64,000 nucleotides of DNA from JAHEFU01 sp020440645. GTDB taxonomy: Bacteria > 4484-113 > JAFGCY01. Below the pieces are notes generated by a model. The model had not been told where the DNA came from. It did no database searches and saw only the letters and a program-made list of their open reading frames with translations. Position numbers and translations under genes: made by a program. Positions 27,862 through 36,556 of this stretch are shown here, one piece after another. The DNA lies in contig JAGRNR010000015.1 of NCBI GenBank assembly GCA_020440645.1, positions 1 through 64,000 on the forward strand. The letters run 5' to 3'. Every line of letters begins with the position of its first letter. Within the stretch, counting starts at the first letter, position 1.

Positions 27862-28677
27862 TTGGACGCCACCTTTGCATGGATCCTGAGAAACGTCGGC
27901 CAGATCGTGGATGTGCTGGCGGTGGCGATCCTGTTCTACTACATCCTGATCTACGCCCGCGGCACCAAGGTGATGCTCGTCGTGCAGGGCATCCTCGTGA
28001 TGAGCGGCTTCTACTTCCTGTGCCAGTACCTGAAGCTGATCACCCTCGTGTTCATCATGGACGCCGTGTTCACGGTCGGCCCGCTGGCGATCTTCATCCT
28101 GTTCGTGCCGGAGATCCGCAAGGTGCTGGAAAGCGCGGGCCGGCGCAGCAGGCTGTTCAGCATATTCACTTCTGACAACCATATCAGCGAGAACAGCAGC
28201 CTCGTCGAGGTGCTGACATCCACCGTCTACCACTTCGCCCAGAAGCGGATCGGCGCATTGATCGTGCTCGCTGTCAACGACAAGCTCGATGAGTTCATCG
28301 TGCCCGGCACGGTTATAGACGGCATACCGTCCGAGCGGCTGATCTCCAGCCTGTTCGACCGGCACAACCCGCTGCATGACGGCGCGATCATCATGCTGGA
28401 GGGGCGAGTGCACTCGGCGGGCAACTTCCTGCCGATGACGGAGGTGACCTTCCTCGCCAGCGAGTTAGGCACACGGCACCGCGCCGCGGTCGGCCTGACT
28501 GAACGCTGCGATGCGATCGTGATCGTTGTCAGCGAGGAGCGTGGCGAGGTGAGCATCTCGCACTCCGGACGCCTGGCCCGCCGGCTGGCCGAGGAGCAGT
28601 TCGTCGAGCAGCTCAATGCCCTGCTCGAACCAAATGAGAATTTCGCGTCCAACCTGACCAGGGCGGCGTTGAACTAG
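27862..28677 (+). CDS. cdaA: Diadenylate cyclase, CdaA type
   Basis: A TTG start with AGGGGAGAC upstream gives 271 residues. Three hydrophobic segments lie in the first ~95 residues, then the DAC domain with its two signatures, DGAIIML and GTRHRAAVGLTE. It makes c-di-AMP from two ATP. The order cdaA-cdaR-glmM is the conserved Firmicutes cassette in which CdaR and GlmM modulate cyclase activity, so the identification is strong. Confidence 0.95.
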   Translation: MDATFAWILRNVGQIVDVLAVAILFYYILIYARGTKVMLVVQGILVMSGFYFLCQYLKLITLVFIMDAVFTVGPLAIFILFVPEIRKVLESAGRRSRLFSIFTSDNHISENSSLVEVLTSTVYHFAQKRIGALIVLAVNDKLDEFIVPGTVIDGIPSERLISSLFDRHNPLHDGAIIMLEGRVHSAGNFLPMTEVTFLASELGTRHRAAVGLTERCDAIVIVVSEERGEVSISHSGRLARRLAEEQFVEQLNALLEPNENFASNLTRAALN

Positions 28678-28685
28678 GGGGCCGC

Positions 28686-29912
28686 ATGCTTATCCGGAGG
28701 ATCTTCCACAACTGCGGCCTGAAGTTCGTCTCGCTCCTGCTGGCGATCACGCTCTCGATCTACGTCGCCTACTTCAGCAACAACCCGGTGCGCTACCCGA
28801 TCGACCTGCCTCTCAGGGTCTCCGGCCTTCCGCAGGAGCTGGTTGTCAACACGGAGGACAGCCGCATCCCGGACACCATCAAGCTTGATGTGCGCGGGCC
28901 TTACAGGGCGATCACCAATGCGCAGAAGATGAAGCTGCATGCCAGCATCGACCTGTCCGAGGCCCAGCCCGGCACGCGCACGCTGTACCGGGTGCAGCTG
29001 CCCACGCTGGATGACCTGACGGTGATGGACCACAACCCGAAAAGCGTGACCGTGATGGTTGAGCCACGGGCCGAGAAGACACTCAACATAGAGGTGGAGC
29101 GGCGCGGCAACGTGAAGGAAGGCTATGAGATCAGCCGTGAAGACGTGATCCCGAGCACCATCGCCGTTTCCGGCCCGGCCAGCATCGTTAACCGGATCGT
29201 GCGCTGCGTGATTGCGCCGCGCATCCAGGACCTGGCGGACCGCGACAGCCAGAACATCGTGGTGCGCTTCCAGGACGGGGAGGACCAGTCGATCCCGACG
29301 GGCTCACTGCAGATCACCCCGGAAGTCGTGCAGTACGAGATAGACGTGATCCCCGCCGGTTCGCTGCGCGTGCTGGAGATCAGCCCGCACATCATCGGCG
29401 AGGTGGCGGAGGGCTTCCGCCTCGGCGTGAGCAAGCCGGTGCCGCTCTATGTTCCGGTTGCCTCAGACATCGTGCCGGAGGGGGTGTACTACGTGCGCAC
29501 CGACCGGATCGACGTGAGCGGACTGACGGAGACGCAGGTGTTCAGCGGGCTGAAGATCCAGTACCCGTTTGAGCTGCCGGAGAACAGCAACCTGCCGCTG
29601 ACCTGCGATGTGAGTGTCGAAGTGCGGCAGGTGACGGATGACGAACGCCTGATCCCGATTGAGCTCGTCAACCGCCGGGATGATATGGACTACAATATCA
29701 GTCCGGAGAGGCTGGTGTTCAAGTCGGTGGAACTGGCGGAGCTGAGCGAAGAGGAAATCGCCAGCAAGATCAGGGCATGGATAGACGTCGGGGCGATGGA
29801 GCCCGGGCAGGTCAAGCGGATCCCGCAGGTCGACCTGCCGCTCACGCTGCAACATGTGACACTGGACCGCATGGTCGTCACGGTATCGATCAATCGCAAG
29901 GACGCAGAGTAA
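28686..29912 (+). CDS. cdaR: YbbR-domain regulator of diadenylate cyclase
   Basis: This 408-residue protein has one N-terminal membrane helix (about residues 10-30) and then repeated YbbR domains facing outward (PLRVSGLPQELVVNTEDSRI; SVTVMVEPRAEKTLNIEVE; later repeats). It is expected to bind and tune CdaA. Eight bases separate it from cdaA and its stop overlaps the glmM ATG by one base. The assignment rests on domain style and context. Confidence 0.87.
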   Translation: MLIRRIFHNCGLKFVSLLLAITLSIYVAYFSNNPVRYPIDLPLRVSGLPQELVVNTEDSRIPDTIKLDVRGPYRAITNAQKMKLHASIDLSEAQPGTRTLYRVQLPTLDDLTVMDHNPKSVTVMVEPRAEKTLNIEVERRGNVKEGYEISREDVIPSTIAVSGPASIVNRIVRCVIAPRIQDLADRDSQNIVVRFQDGEDQSIPTGSLQITPEVVQYEIDVIPAGSLRVLEISPHIIGEVAEGFRLGVSKPVPLYVPVASDIVPEGVYYVRTDRIDVSGLTETQVFSGLKIQYPFELPENSNLPLTCDVSVEVRQVTDDERLIPIELVNRRDDMDYNISPERLVFKSVELAELSEEEIASKIRAWIDVGAMEPGQVKRIPQVDLPLTLQHVTLDRMVVTVSINRKDAE

Positions 29913-31270
29913 TGAGCAGATACTTCGGCACGGATGGAATCAGGGGCAGGGCAGGTACCCTGCTGGCCCCCGAGCTTGCCATGCGCACCGGATACGGGCT
30001 GGCGATGGAGCTGGCCCCCGCCGCGAAGCGGTATGCCCGCGGCAAGCGGCCGCAGGTGGTGGTCGGGCATGACACCCGGCTGTCCGCCGACATGCTGCGC
30101 CTCGGGCTGGAAAGCGGCCTGGCGCTCGGCGGGGTGGATTCACTGGACATCGGCCTGGTGCCGACCCCGGTGGTGCCGCAGGTCGTGATGCAGCGCAAGG
30201 CGCTGGCCGGTGTGATGATCACCGCCTCACACAACCCCGTCGCTGACAACGGAATCAAGATATTCGGCCCGGACGGGCTGAAGCTCAACAGCGCCACCGA
30301 GCTGGCCATCGAGGGCTGGATCGACAGGAGTGGGCGCATCGGAGTCGAGGACCAGCAGTTCTTCGGCAGCCTCAGCGAGGAGGATGCCTCGGCGTTCTAC
30401 CTCAGCCTGCTGAAGAAGGCGATCCGTCGCCGTGGCAATGGCCATGTGCTGCGGGTGGTGCTGGACTGTGCCAACGGTGCGACATCAGAGCTGGCCGGCC
30501 GGGCCTTCAAGGAGGCCGGGCACGAAGTGAGCGTGATCTGTGATGAACTTGACGGTGCTAAGGTGAACGTCAAGTGCGGAGCCACGGACCTCGGCAAGCT
30601 GCGCCGGGCCGTCAAGGCCAGCGGGGCGGAGCTCGGGCTGGCATTCGATGGCGACGGTGACCGCGTGCTGGCCGTCGATGAACTGGGCCGCCCGGTCAGT
30701 GGCGACCGCATCATCGCACTGTTCGCGACCCGCCTGCCGCGCTACCGCCAGCAGGGCGGGGTGGTGATGACGCACATGACGAACATGGGCGTGGAACAGG
30801 CGCTGGCGCACCGTGGCGTGAAGATGCTGCGCACGGACGTCGGTGACATCAACGTGATGAACGCGATGATTGTCAACGGCATCAACCTCGGTGGCGAGCA
30901 GAGCGGGCATATCATCATGCGTGACAAGGCGCCGAGTGGGGACGGGATCCTCGTCGGGCTGCAGCTGGCGGCGATGCTGGCCGGTTCCAGCGAGCCACTG
31001 AGCGCGATGGTCAGCGAGTTCGTGGAGTTCCCGCAGCTGCTGACCAACCTGCAGGTGAAGGACAAGAAGGCCTGGGTGAATGACCGCCGGGTCAACAAGG
31101 AACTGGACCAGGTGCGCTCGAGCTTTGGCAACGTGCGCTTCTACCTGCGCCCGAGCGGGACGGAGAACGTGGTCCGGGTGCTGACCGAGTGCCAGGACCG
31201 CAAGCACTGTGAGGATGGCAACCGCGCGGCCTGTGCCGTGTTCAACGAGTGGTCGAGCAGGGTATCGTGA
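29912..31270 (+). CDS. glmM: Phosphoglucosamine mutase
   Basis: The ATG overlapping the cdaR stop gives 452 residues. It has the GTDGIRGRAG start, the phosphoserine loop in TASHNPVADNGIKIFG, the metal loop DGDGDR, the sugar loop GGEQSGHI and the phosphate-binding RPSGTEN. It converts glucosamine-6-phosphate to glucosamine-1-phosphate for UDP-GlcNAc and peptidoglycan. The next gene begins inside its last codons. Confidence 0.97.
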   Translation: MSRYFGTDGIRGRAGTLLAPELAMRTGYGLAMELAPAAKRYARGKRPQVVVGHDTRLSADMLRLGLESGLALGGVDSLDIGLVPTPVVPQVVMQRKALAGVMITASHNPVADNGIKIFGPDGLKLNSATELAIEGWIDRSGRIGVEDQQFFGSLSEEDASAFYLSLLKKAIRRRGNGHVLRVVLDCANGATSELAGRAFKEAGHEVSVICDELDGAKVNVKCGATDLGKLRRAVKASGAELGLAFDGDGDRVLAVDELGRPVSGDRIIALFATRLPRYRQQGGVVMTHMTNMGVEQALAHRGVKMLRTDVGDINVMNAMIVNGINLGGEQSGHIIMRDKAPSGDGILVGLQLAAMLAGSSEPLSAMVSEFVEFPQLLTNLQVKDKKAWVNDRRVNKELDQVRSSFGNVRFYLRPSGTENVVRVLTECQDRKHCEDGNRAACAVFNEWSSRVS

Positions 31271-33396
31271 AGCAGAACTTCCGCATAGCATTGATGGACC
31301 TGTCGCCCGATGCGGAGCGGGCGTCCTTCAGCATTGAGCTGCCGGATGCAGTGGTGCAGTGGGACCGCGTGCCTGTGCGCCAGAACCCGGAGCTGATCGG
31401 CAGCCTGATCCCGGAACTGCTGAAGGAATATGATTCAGTGGCGATGCAGGGCATCAGCAGCAGCTTCCGCATCGCCGGCAAGACATACGAGAATGAGCAC
31501 CTGCGCAACCAGCTCAGGCTGGATGACTACGGCGGGCGCTTCAGTGACGGATCGGCACTGCTGGCAACGCTGGAGCGCTACATCGTGCAGCAGGCGGCGG
31601 AGCAGCTGCCGTTCAGCTTCAAGCGCAAGTCGATCCTGTTCTTCAGTGGACTGAACCGCTACGGCAGCGCGGAGGTACTGAGCAAATACACGAAGAAGCT
31701 GGTGTTCGGCGACCTGCTTTACGGCTTCCGGCTCGGCATCCCGATCACCTCCTTCCAGCACCTGGAGAACAGCGCCCCGCAGCTCGTGAAGGCCGTGATG
31801 CAGGCCCCGGCAAGCTGGTTCTGGCCAGCCGCACGGCGCAGCAAGCGCATGATGCCGCGCTTCCAGATGTACTTCAAGCGCGCCGACATCATCATCGGCG
31901 GCCTGTCATACTTCAAGCGATACAAGCCGGATAGCCTGACCGGCAAGACGGTGTTCACCAACCTGCGTGACGACCGCGACCTCGAGCTGTTCCGTGAGCT
32001 GGACGTGGAGTACGTCGTTTCGCTGTCACCGAAGATCAGTGGCATCTACACACCGGTGCCGGTGCTGGAGGCAGCCTTCAAGCTGTGCGGCAAGCACAGT
32101 GAAAACCATGAGATCGAGGACTACTTCCTCAACCTGATCCACCGCATGGAGCTGAAGCCGGACATCTTCCACCTGCGCCCGCATGAGGAGAAGGAGGAGC
32201 TGACCGCCCTGCAGCTGCCGATCCTGCCGGAGAACTTCACCCCGCGCGAGGAAGTGGTGGAGGTGGCGGAGGATCCCGGCGACGACGTTGCCAGGTTCGC
32301 CTTCGTGATCCACCCGCTGGTGTTCGCCCAGGTGCGCCGCCTGCGCAGCGTGCGCGCGATGTCGCACTTCATGCCGGAGCGCCTGATCGAGGACACGATG
32401 GCGCAGCTCAGCGGCTTCCCCTGCGCGATGATGAAGAACGTCGTCAGCAAGACCGGGGCGCGTGCCGAGGGCGTGCTGTACGCGATCCCGATGACCAGCC
32501 GCGCAATCATGCGCTTCCCGGCGGAGTTCCTCTACAAGAAGCTGCTGGGCGTGGCGGAGGTTGCCAACCAGAAGGGCTGCCGGATCATGGGGCTCGGCGC
32601 TTACACCAGCGTGGTTGGCGACGCCGGCAAGTCAGTCAGTGAGCGCTCGCCGATCGGCATCACCACCGGCAACAGCTACACCGTGGCCTCCACCATCCGC
32701 ACGATGGAGGTGGCGGCGGAGCGCTGCAACATAGACATGTCCCACAGCTCGGCCTGCGTGATCGGGGCCACGGGCAGCATCGGCAGTGTCTGTGCCCGCC
32801 TGCTGGCCGAGAAGGTGGAGCGCCTGTACCTCGTCAGCCCGCGCCCGGAGCGCCTGCTGGCACTGTCCTCGCTGATCGAGAAGGAAACCCCGCGCCTGAA
32901 GGGCAAGCTGCAGATCAGCCGCAACGCCGCGGACTTCCTCGGCATGGCGGACCTGATCATCACGACCACCAGTGCCGTCGACCCTGTTGTGGACGTGACT
33001 GAGCTGCGCCCCGGCTGCATCGTCTGCGACGTGGCCCGCCCGCCGGACATCCGCGAGGAGGAGGCGGCGCGCCGCAATGACATCCTCGTGATCGAGAGCG
33101 GGGAGATCCGCCTGCCGGAGGGTGCCGAGCTGAAGTACGACATCGGGCTGCCGCCGAACACGATCTACGCCTGCATGGCGGAGACGTTGCTGCTCGCACT
33201 CGAGCGCCGCTTCGACCATTACACGATCGGCCGCGAGATCGACCCGCAGAAGGTCAAGGAGATCCAGGCAATCGGGGACAAGCATGGCTTCGAACTGGCA
33301 GATATCCGCAGTTTCGGCAAGGTGGTGCCGCCTGAGCACTACGAGAAACTGCGCGCTATCGTGGCCGGCCGGGAGAGCCGTTCAGTGGCCGGATAA
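31267..33396 (+). CDS. Two-part protein with acyl-ACP-reductase-like C-terminal half
   Basis: A GTG overlapping the glmM stop (GTGA) gives 709 residues. From about residue 339 the protein resembles cyanobacterial long-chain acyl-ACP reductase. It has FAFVIHPLVF, GLGAYTSVVGDAG, ITTGNSYT, the NADPH loop VIGATGSIGS near residue 500, and NTIYACMAETLLLALE, where Cys636 aligns with the acyl-thioester Cys (Cys294) of that enzyme. The N-terminal ~335 residues (SGLNRYGSAEVL, VFGDLLYGFRLG, SWFWP, YFKRADIIIGG) resemble, from memory, proteins annotated as quinate 5-dehydrogenase. I think it is a fusion; substrate unknown. Fatty-aldehyde formation is possible but unproven. Confidence 0.7.
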   Translation: MKQNFRIALMDLSPDAERASFSIELPDAVVQWDRVPVRQNPELIGSLIPELLKEYDSVAMQGISSSFRIAGKTYENEHLRNQLRLDDYGGRFSDGSALLATLERYIVQQAAEQLPFSFKRKSILFFSGLNRYGSAEVLSKYTKKLVFGDLLYGFRLGIPITSFQHLENSAPQLVKAVMQAPASWFWPAARRSKRMMPRFQMYFKRADIIIGGLSYFKRYKPDSLTGKTVFTNLRDDRDLELFRELDVEYVVSLSPKISGIYTPVPVLEAAFKLCGKHSENHEIEDYFLNLIHRMELKPDIFHLRPHEEKEELTALQLPILPENFTPREEVVEVAEDPGDDVARFAFVIHPLVFAQVRRLRSVRAMSHFMPERLIEDTMAQLSGFPCAMMKNVVSKTGARAEGVLYAIPMTSRAIMRFPAEFLYKKLLGVAEVANQKGCRIMGLGAYTSVVGDAGKSVSERSPIGITTGNSYTVASTIRTMEVAAERCNIDMSHSSACVIGATGSIGSVCARLLAEKVERLYLVSPRPERLLALSSLIEKETPRLKGKLQISRNAADFLGMADLIITTTSAVDPVVDVTELRPGCIVCDVARPPDIREEEAARRNDILVIESGEIRLPEGAELKYDIGLPPNTIYACMAETLLLALERRFDHYTIGREIDPQKVKEIQAIGDKHGFELADIRSFGKVVPPEHYEKLRAIVAGRESRSVAG

Positions 33397-33417
33397 GCCG
33401 CTTCGCTGCTGCCAGAA

Positions 33418-33426
33418 TGATATAAT
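33418..33426 (+). promoter_or_regulatory. Extended -10 promoter before ilvE
   Basis: TGA directly followed by a perfect TATAAT forms an extended -10 site 50 bases before the aminotransferase ATG. No -35 is visible, as is usual for this class. Confidence 0.55.
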
Positions 33427-33475
33427 TACGCGGCACGGATCCACCCCCTACACCAAACCTGGAGGAAGAAGAGGC

Positions 33476-34396
33476 ATGGCGGAGAGATTTGTCTGGGTCA
33501 ACGGCGAATTCATCCCTGAGAGTGAAGCTTCGGTCAGCGTGTTTGACCATGGCATTCTCTATGGAGATGGGCTGTTTGAAGGCATCAAGGCATGGGACGG
33601 CAAGGTCTTCAAGCTGGTCGAACACATTGACCGCTTCTACGACTGTGCCAAGTTCCTCGGTATAAAGCTGACCCAGACCCCCAAGGAAATGCAGGAGATC
33701 GTGCTCAACTCCGTGGCCATGAACGGGCTGCACCAGGGTGTCTGCTACATCCGCCTGGTGGCGACACGTGGCAAGGGCGACCTGGGCATCAACCCGCGCA
33801 AGTGCCGTGAGCACCCGACCGTCTACTGCATCGCCGCCTCGATCCAGCTGCACCCTGAGGAGCTCTACCAGAAGGGCCTGAGGTGCATCATTTGTGCCAC
33901 ACGCCGCAACAGCGTGCAGAGCCTGCCGGGCAGCGTGAAGTCGCTGAACTACATCAACAACATCCTCGGTGTGATGGAAGCCAACCGGGCCGGTGCCGAT
34001 GAGGGCATCATGCTCAACCTCGACGGTTACGTCGTGGAGGGCACTGCGGAGAACCTGTTCTTCGCCAAGCACGGCGTGATCCATACCCCGGAGCTGAGCA
34101 CGGGCGCGCTGGCAGGCATCACCCGCGCCAGCATCATCGAAATCGCCAAGCGCAAGAACTACGAGGTCCGCGAGGGCCTGTATACGGTGTTCGACCTGTA
34201 CACCGCGGATGAGGTCTGGATGACCGGCACGGGCGCTGACCTGATCCCCGTGGTGGACATCCAGGACCGTGAGGTCGGCAATGGCAAGCCGGGCCCGATC
34301 TTCGTGGACCTGCGCAGCGCCTGGATGGATTACGTCAACGAGCCGGAGCACCATTCAGTGGTCCCGTCCCGTGAAAGCGTGATCGCCGGCGGCTGA
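33476..34396 (+). CDS. ilvE: Branched-chain amino acid aminotransferase (class IV)
   Basis: The ATG preceded by GGAGGAAGAAGAGG gives 306 residues. Class IV landmarks include VFDHGILYGDGLFEGIKAW, the PLP-lysine region SVKSLNYINNILG, DEGIMLNLDGYVVEGTAENLF and VWMTGTGADLIPV. It moves amino groups between Leu/Ile/Val and 2-oxoglutarate. A D-amino-acid aminotransferase of the same fold cannot be excluded, but the length and motifs favour the branched-chain enzyme. Confidence 0.9.
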   Translation: MAERFVWVNGEFIPESEASVSVFDHGILYGDGLFEGIKAWDGKVFKLVEHIDRFYDCAKFLGIKLTQTPKEMQEIVLNSVAMNGLHQGVCYIRLVATRGKGDLGINPRKCREHPTVYCIAASIQLHPEELYQKGLRCIICATRRNSVQSLPGSVKSLNYINNILGVMEANRAGADEGIMLNLDGYVVEGTAENLFFAKHGVIHTPELSTGALAGITRASIIEIAKRKNYEVREGLYTVFDLYTADEVWMTGTGADLIPVVDIQDREVGNGKPGPIFVDLRSAWMDYVNEPEHHSVVPSRESVIAGG

Positions 34397-34407
34397 TCTG
34401 CCGGGGC

Positions 34408-34416
34408 TGGTATAAT
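34408..34416 (+). promoter_or_regulatory. Extended -10 promoter before tRNA-Val
   Basis: TGG followed by TATAAT lies 12 bases before the mature 5' end of the tRNA, at the right distance for a short 5' leader. Confidence 0.55.
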
Positions 34417-34428
34417 CCGCAACCTTAG

Positions 34429-34501
34429 GGGCGTGTAGCTCAGTTGGAAGAGCAACTGGTTTACACCCAGTAGGTCGGGGGTTCGAGCCCCTCCGCGCCC
34501 A
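34429..34501 (+). tRNA. tRNA-Val (anticodon UAC)
   Basis: The 73-nt cloverleaf has a 7-bp acceptor (GGGCGTG with CGCGCCC, one G-U), a D arm GTAGCTCAGTTGGAAGAGC, an anticodon stem ACTGG/CCAGT with loop TTTACAC (anticodon TAC) and a T arm with TTCGAGC. CCA is not encoded; the genome reads A then TATT after the acceptor. Confidence 0.97.
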
Positions 34502-34530
34502 TATTCACACCACAAGCCACTGTGCATTTG

Positions 34531-34561
34531 GCACAGCCGGCTGTGCTGCGCCTCCTATAAT
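34531..34561 (+). promoter_or_regulatory. Palindrome and -10 box giving a probable leaderless mRNA
   Basis: A perfect 16-bp palindrome (GCACAGCCGGCTGTGC, 34531-34546) sits where a -35 or operator would be, and a perfect TATAAT lies at 34556-34561. The ATG of the next gene is only eight bases beyond the -10, so the transcript would start at or next to the start codon. The palindrome could instead be a tRNA terminator stem, but no T run follows. Confidence 0.5.
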
Positions 34562-34569
34562 CTGCTTTC

Positions 34570-36552
34570 ATGCGTTACCTGATTGCAACCGGCCTCACGG
34601 CGCTCATGGCCTGCCTGCTTTGCGGCTGCCCCAGTGGCTGCCAGCAGCAGGGCACGCAGCAGGCGAAGACAGGTGGAACCTCATCCTCCGTCCCGGCAAG
34701 TGGCAAGTCCAGCGAAGTGCTGCGCAGCAGTGAAGTCTCACTGCGGCTGGCCGGCTCCTATGAATCCAGCGGCTCCGCCAACTACAGCCGCAGCGGTGCG
34801 ATGGTGCTCGGCGGGGAGGAGCCCTCCTCGGTCACCTATGAGATCGGTCGGCTGCGCAATGGCGACCAGCTGGACAAGCTGATCCTGGACCTCGGCCGTG
34901 GCCGGCAGGATGGCAGCGAGTGCAGCCTGAAGATCGCGCTGGCCGGGGCTGATGCCTGGCAGGAGTTTCCCTTGTCAGCGCTGGACCATCCGCAGGAGGT
35001 GCTGCTGTCGGACCGCGGGATCAGTGCCACGAATGACGCCGCGATCTTCCTGCGCCTGGAATGCAAGGCTGGCAACGGCGTGGAGATCCGTGACATCACG
35101 GCCTTCATGGTGCTGTCCAGCCAGGATGCGGCGCGCATCGAGGTGGATGTACCCGCCACTGATGCACGGGAGGTTGACATCCGCATCCCGATGCGCGCGC
35201 TGGACGCCGACGGGCGTGTTGCCACCGGCTACAGCGGGCTGGCTGAGATGGACGTGGTGCGCGATGAGCATGTGATGCGCATCCCACTGGCCTTCAGCGA
35301 GGGACTGACGGACACCACATTCAAGCTGTCCGAGCTGGGGACATATGACGTGCAGTTCCGCTGCGACCTGCAGGAACCGATCCTGACGGCAATTGACATC
35401 TACGATGCGGTGCTGCCGGTCTATGAGATCAAGCTGCAGCAGGCCAGGCCGATCCGCTTCGACTCGCTGGACTTCCCGGCGCTCGATACCTTCGGTTCGA
35501 TCAGCACCCCGCAGTCCGGCACGGTGCGCGCCGTTGTCAACGGGCTGCCGCTGGAGCGCAGTGAATCAACCCACCGGCCGCTGTTCGTGCAACTGCCGGA
35601 AGGGATGCAGGATGACGGACTGGGCTACAGCCGCAAGGCCGCCGAGCTCAGGCATGCGGAGTTCGACCCGCTGCAGTTGCGGGACCTGCTGGCCGGAGTG
35701 GTGGCGGACAGGGCAGGGGTGGAGCACCTGCGCAAGCGGGCCGTGCACCTGCGGGTGAACGGCGTATACCAGGGCGTGTACATTGATGCGGAAGTGCCGG
35801 ATGCGGCATGGATGGCCAGCCGCGGGTTGGCGGATGATGCGGAGCTGTACCTGATGCAGGGGGCTGGCGGGCTCAATCCGCGTGAGGACCTGCGCTTCTA
35901 TGATGAATTGATGTTGCGTGTGCGTGCGCCGCAGGGCGGGATGCAGCAGCTCAATGACAAGCTGACCGAGGCCGGCCGGCTGTACATTGACGCCCCGCAG
36001 GAGGAACGCTTCGGCGGCATTGGCGCGATGTTTGACAACGCGAAACTGGCGGACTACTTCCTGCTGCTGTCATTCTGCTCGGCAAATGACAACTACCGGC
36101 GGGACTATGGCGTGATCGACCCGGGCAGCGGCGGGCTGTGGAGCATGCTGCCAACGGGGATGTCACTGACTTTCGGGATCACCGGCCTGAACAACCCCTA
36201 TGCCGACCCGGAAGGCTTCGTGCCGGCGAATGAGCTGGACATGGTTGGCAGCATCGAGGACAACATCGTGCTGCGCGCCTTCCTCAGCAGCAACGAGGGC
36301 CAGGAACTGGTCTACGAACGGATGAAGGAACTGATGGCAGGATCACTGTCAGAGGACAGCCTGACAAGTGAAGCGGACAGGCTGTGGGCCACGATGAAGG
36401 CCGAAATGCTGGCTGATCCGCACGTCGGTTTTGGCGAGGCAGAGCTGGAGCAGCAGCTGGAGCTGCTGCATGGCAACATCCGCGAGCACTGGCAGTTCAT
36501 GCGCTCAGAGGCGAATGACATGCCGGATGACCACTCCGGCCACGACCACTAG
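34570..36552 (+). CDS. CotH-like lipoprotein
   Basis: This 660-residue protein has a lipoprotein signal with a Cys-containing lipobox (LLCGC). The first ~300 residues look like β-rich modules. The part from about residue 330 resembles the CotH kinase fold (PLFVQLPEG, HLRVNGVYQGVYIDAEV, AKLADYFLLLSFCSANDNYRRDYGVI). The C-terminus is His/Asp-rich (DDHSGHDH), a possible metal-binding tail. CotH proteins phosphorylate spore-coat partners in Bacillus; whether this one is an active kinase is not shown. There is no ribosome site, in line with a leaderless mRNA. It converges on the hydratase gene four bases away. Confidence 0.65.
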   Translation: MRYLIATGLTALMACLLCGCPSGCQQQGTQQAKTGGTSSSVPASGKSSEVLRSSEVSLRLAGSYESSGSANYSRSGAMVLGGEEPSSVTYEIGRLRNGDQLDKLILDLGRGRQDGSECSLKIALAGADAWQEFPLSALDHPQEVLLSDRGISATNDAAIFLRLECKAGNGVEIRDITAFMVLSSQDAARIEVDVPATDAREVDIRIPMRALDADGRVATGYSGLAEMDVVRDEHVMRIPLAFSEGLTDTTFKLSELGTYDVQFRCDLQEPILTAIDIYDAVLPVYEIKLQQARPIRFDSLDFPALDTFGSISTPQSGTVRAVVNGLPLERSESTHRPLFVQLPEGMQDDGLGYSRKAAELRHAEFDPLQLRDLLAGVVADRAGVEHLRKRAVHLRVNGVYQGVYIDAEVPDAAWMASRGLADDAELYLMQGAGGLNPREDLRFYDELMLRVRAPQGGMQQLNDKLTEAGRLYIDAPQEERFGGIGAMFDNAKLADYFLLLSFCSANDNYRRDYGVIDPGSGGLWSMLPTGMSLTFGITGLNNPYADPEGFVPANELDMVGSIEDNIVLRAFLSSNEGQELVYERMKELMAGSLSEDSLTSEADRLWATMKAEMLADPHVGFGEAELEQQLELLHGNIREHWQFMRSEANDMPDDHSGHDH

Positions 36553-36556
36553 CGGC

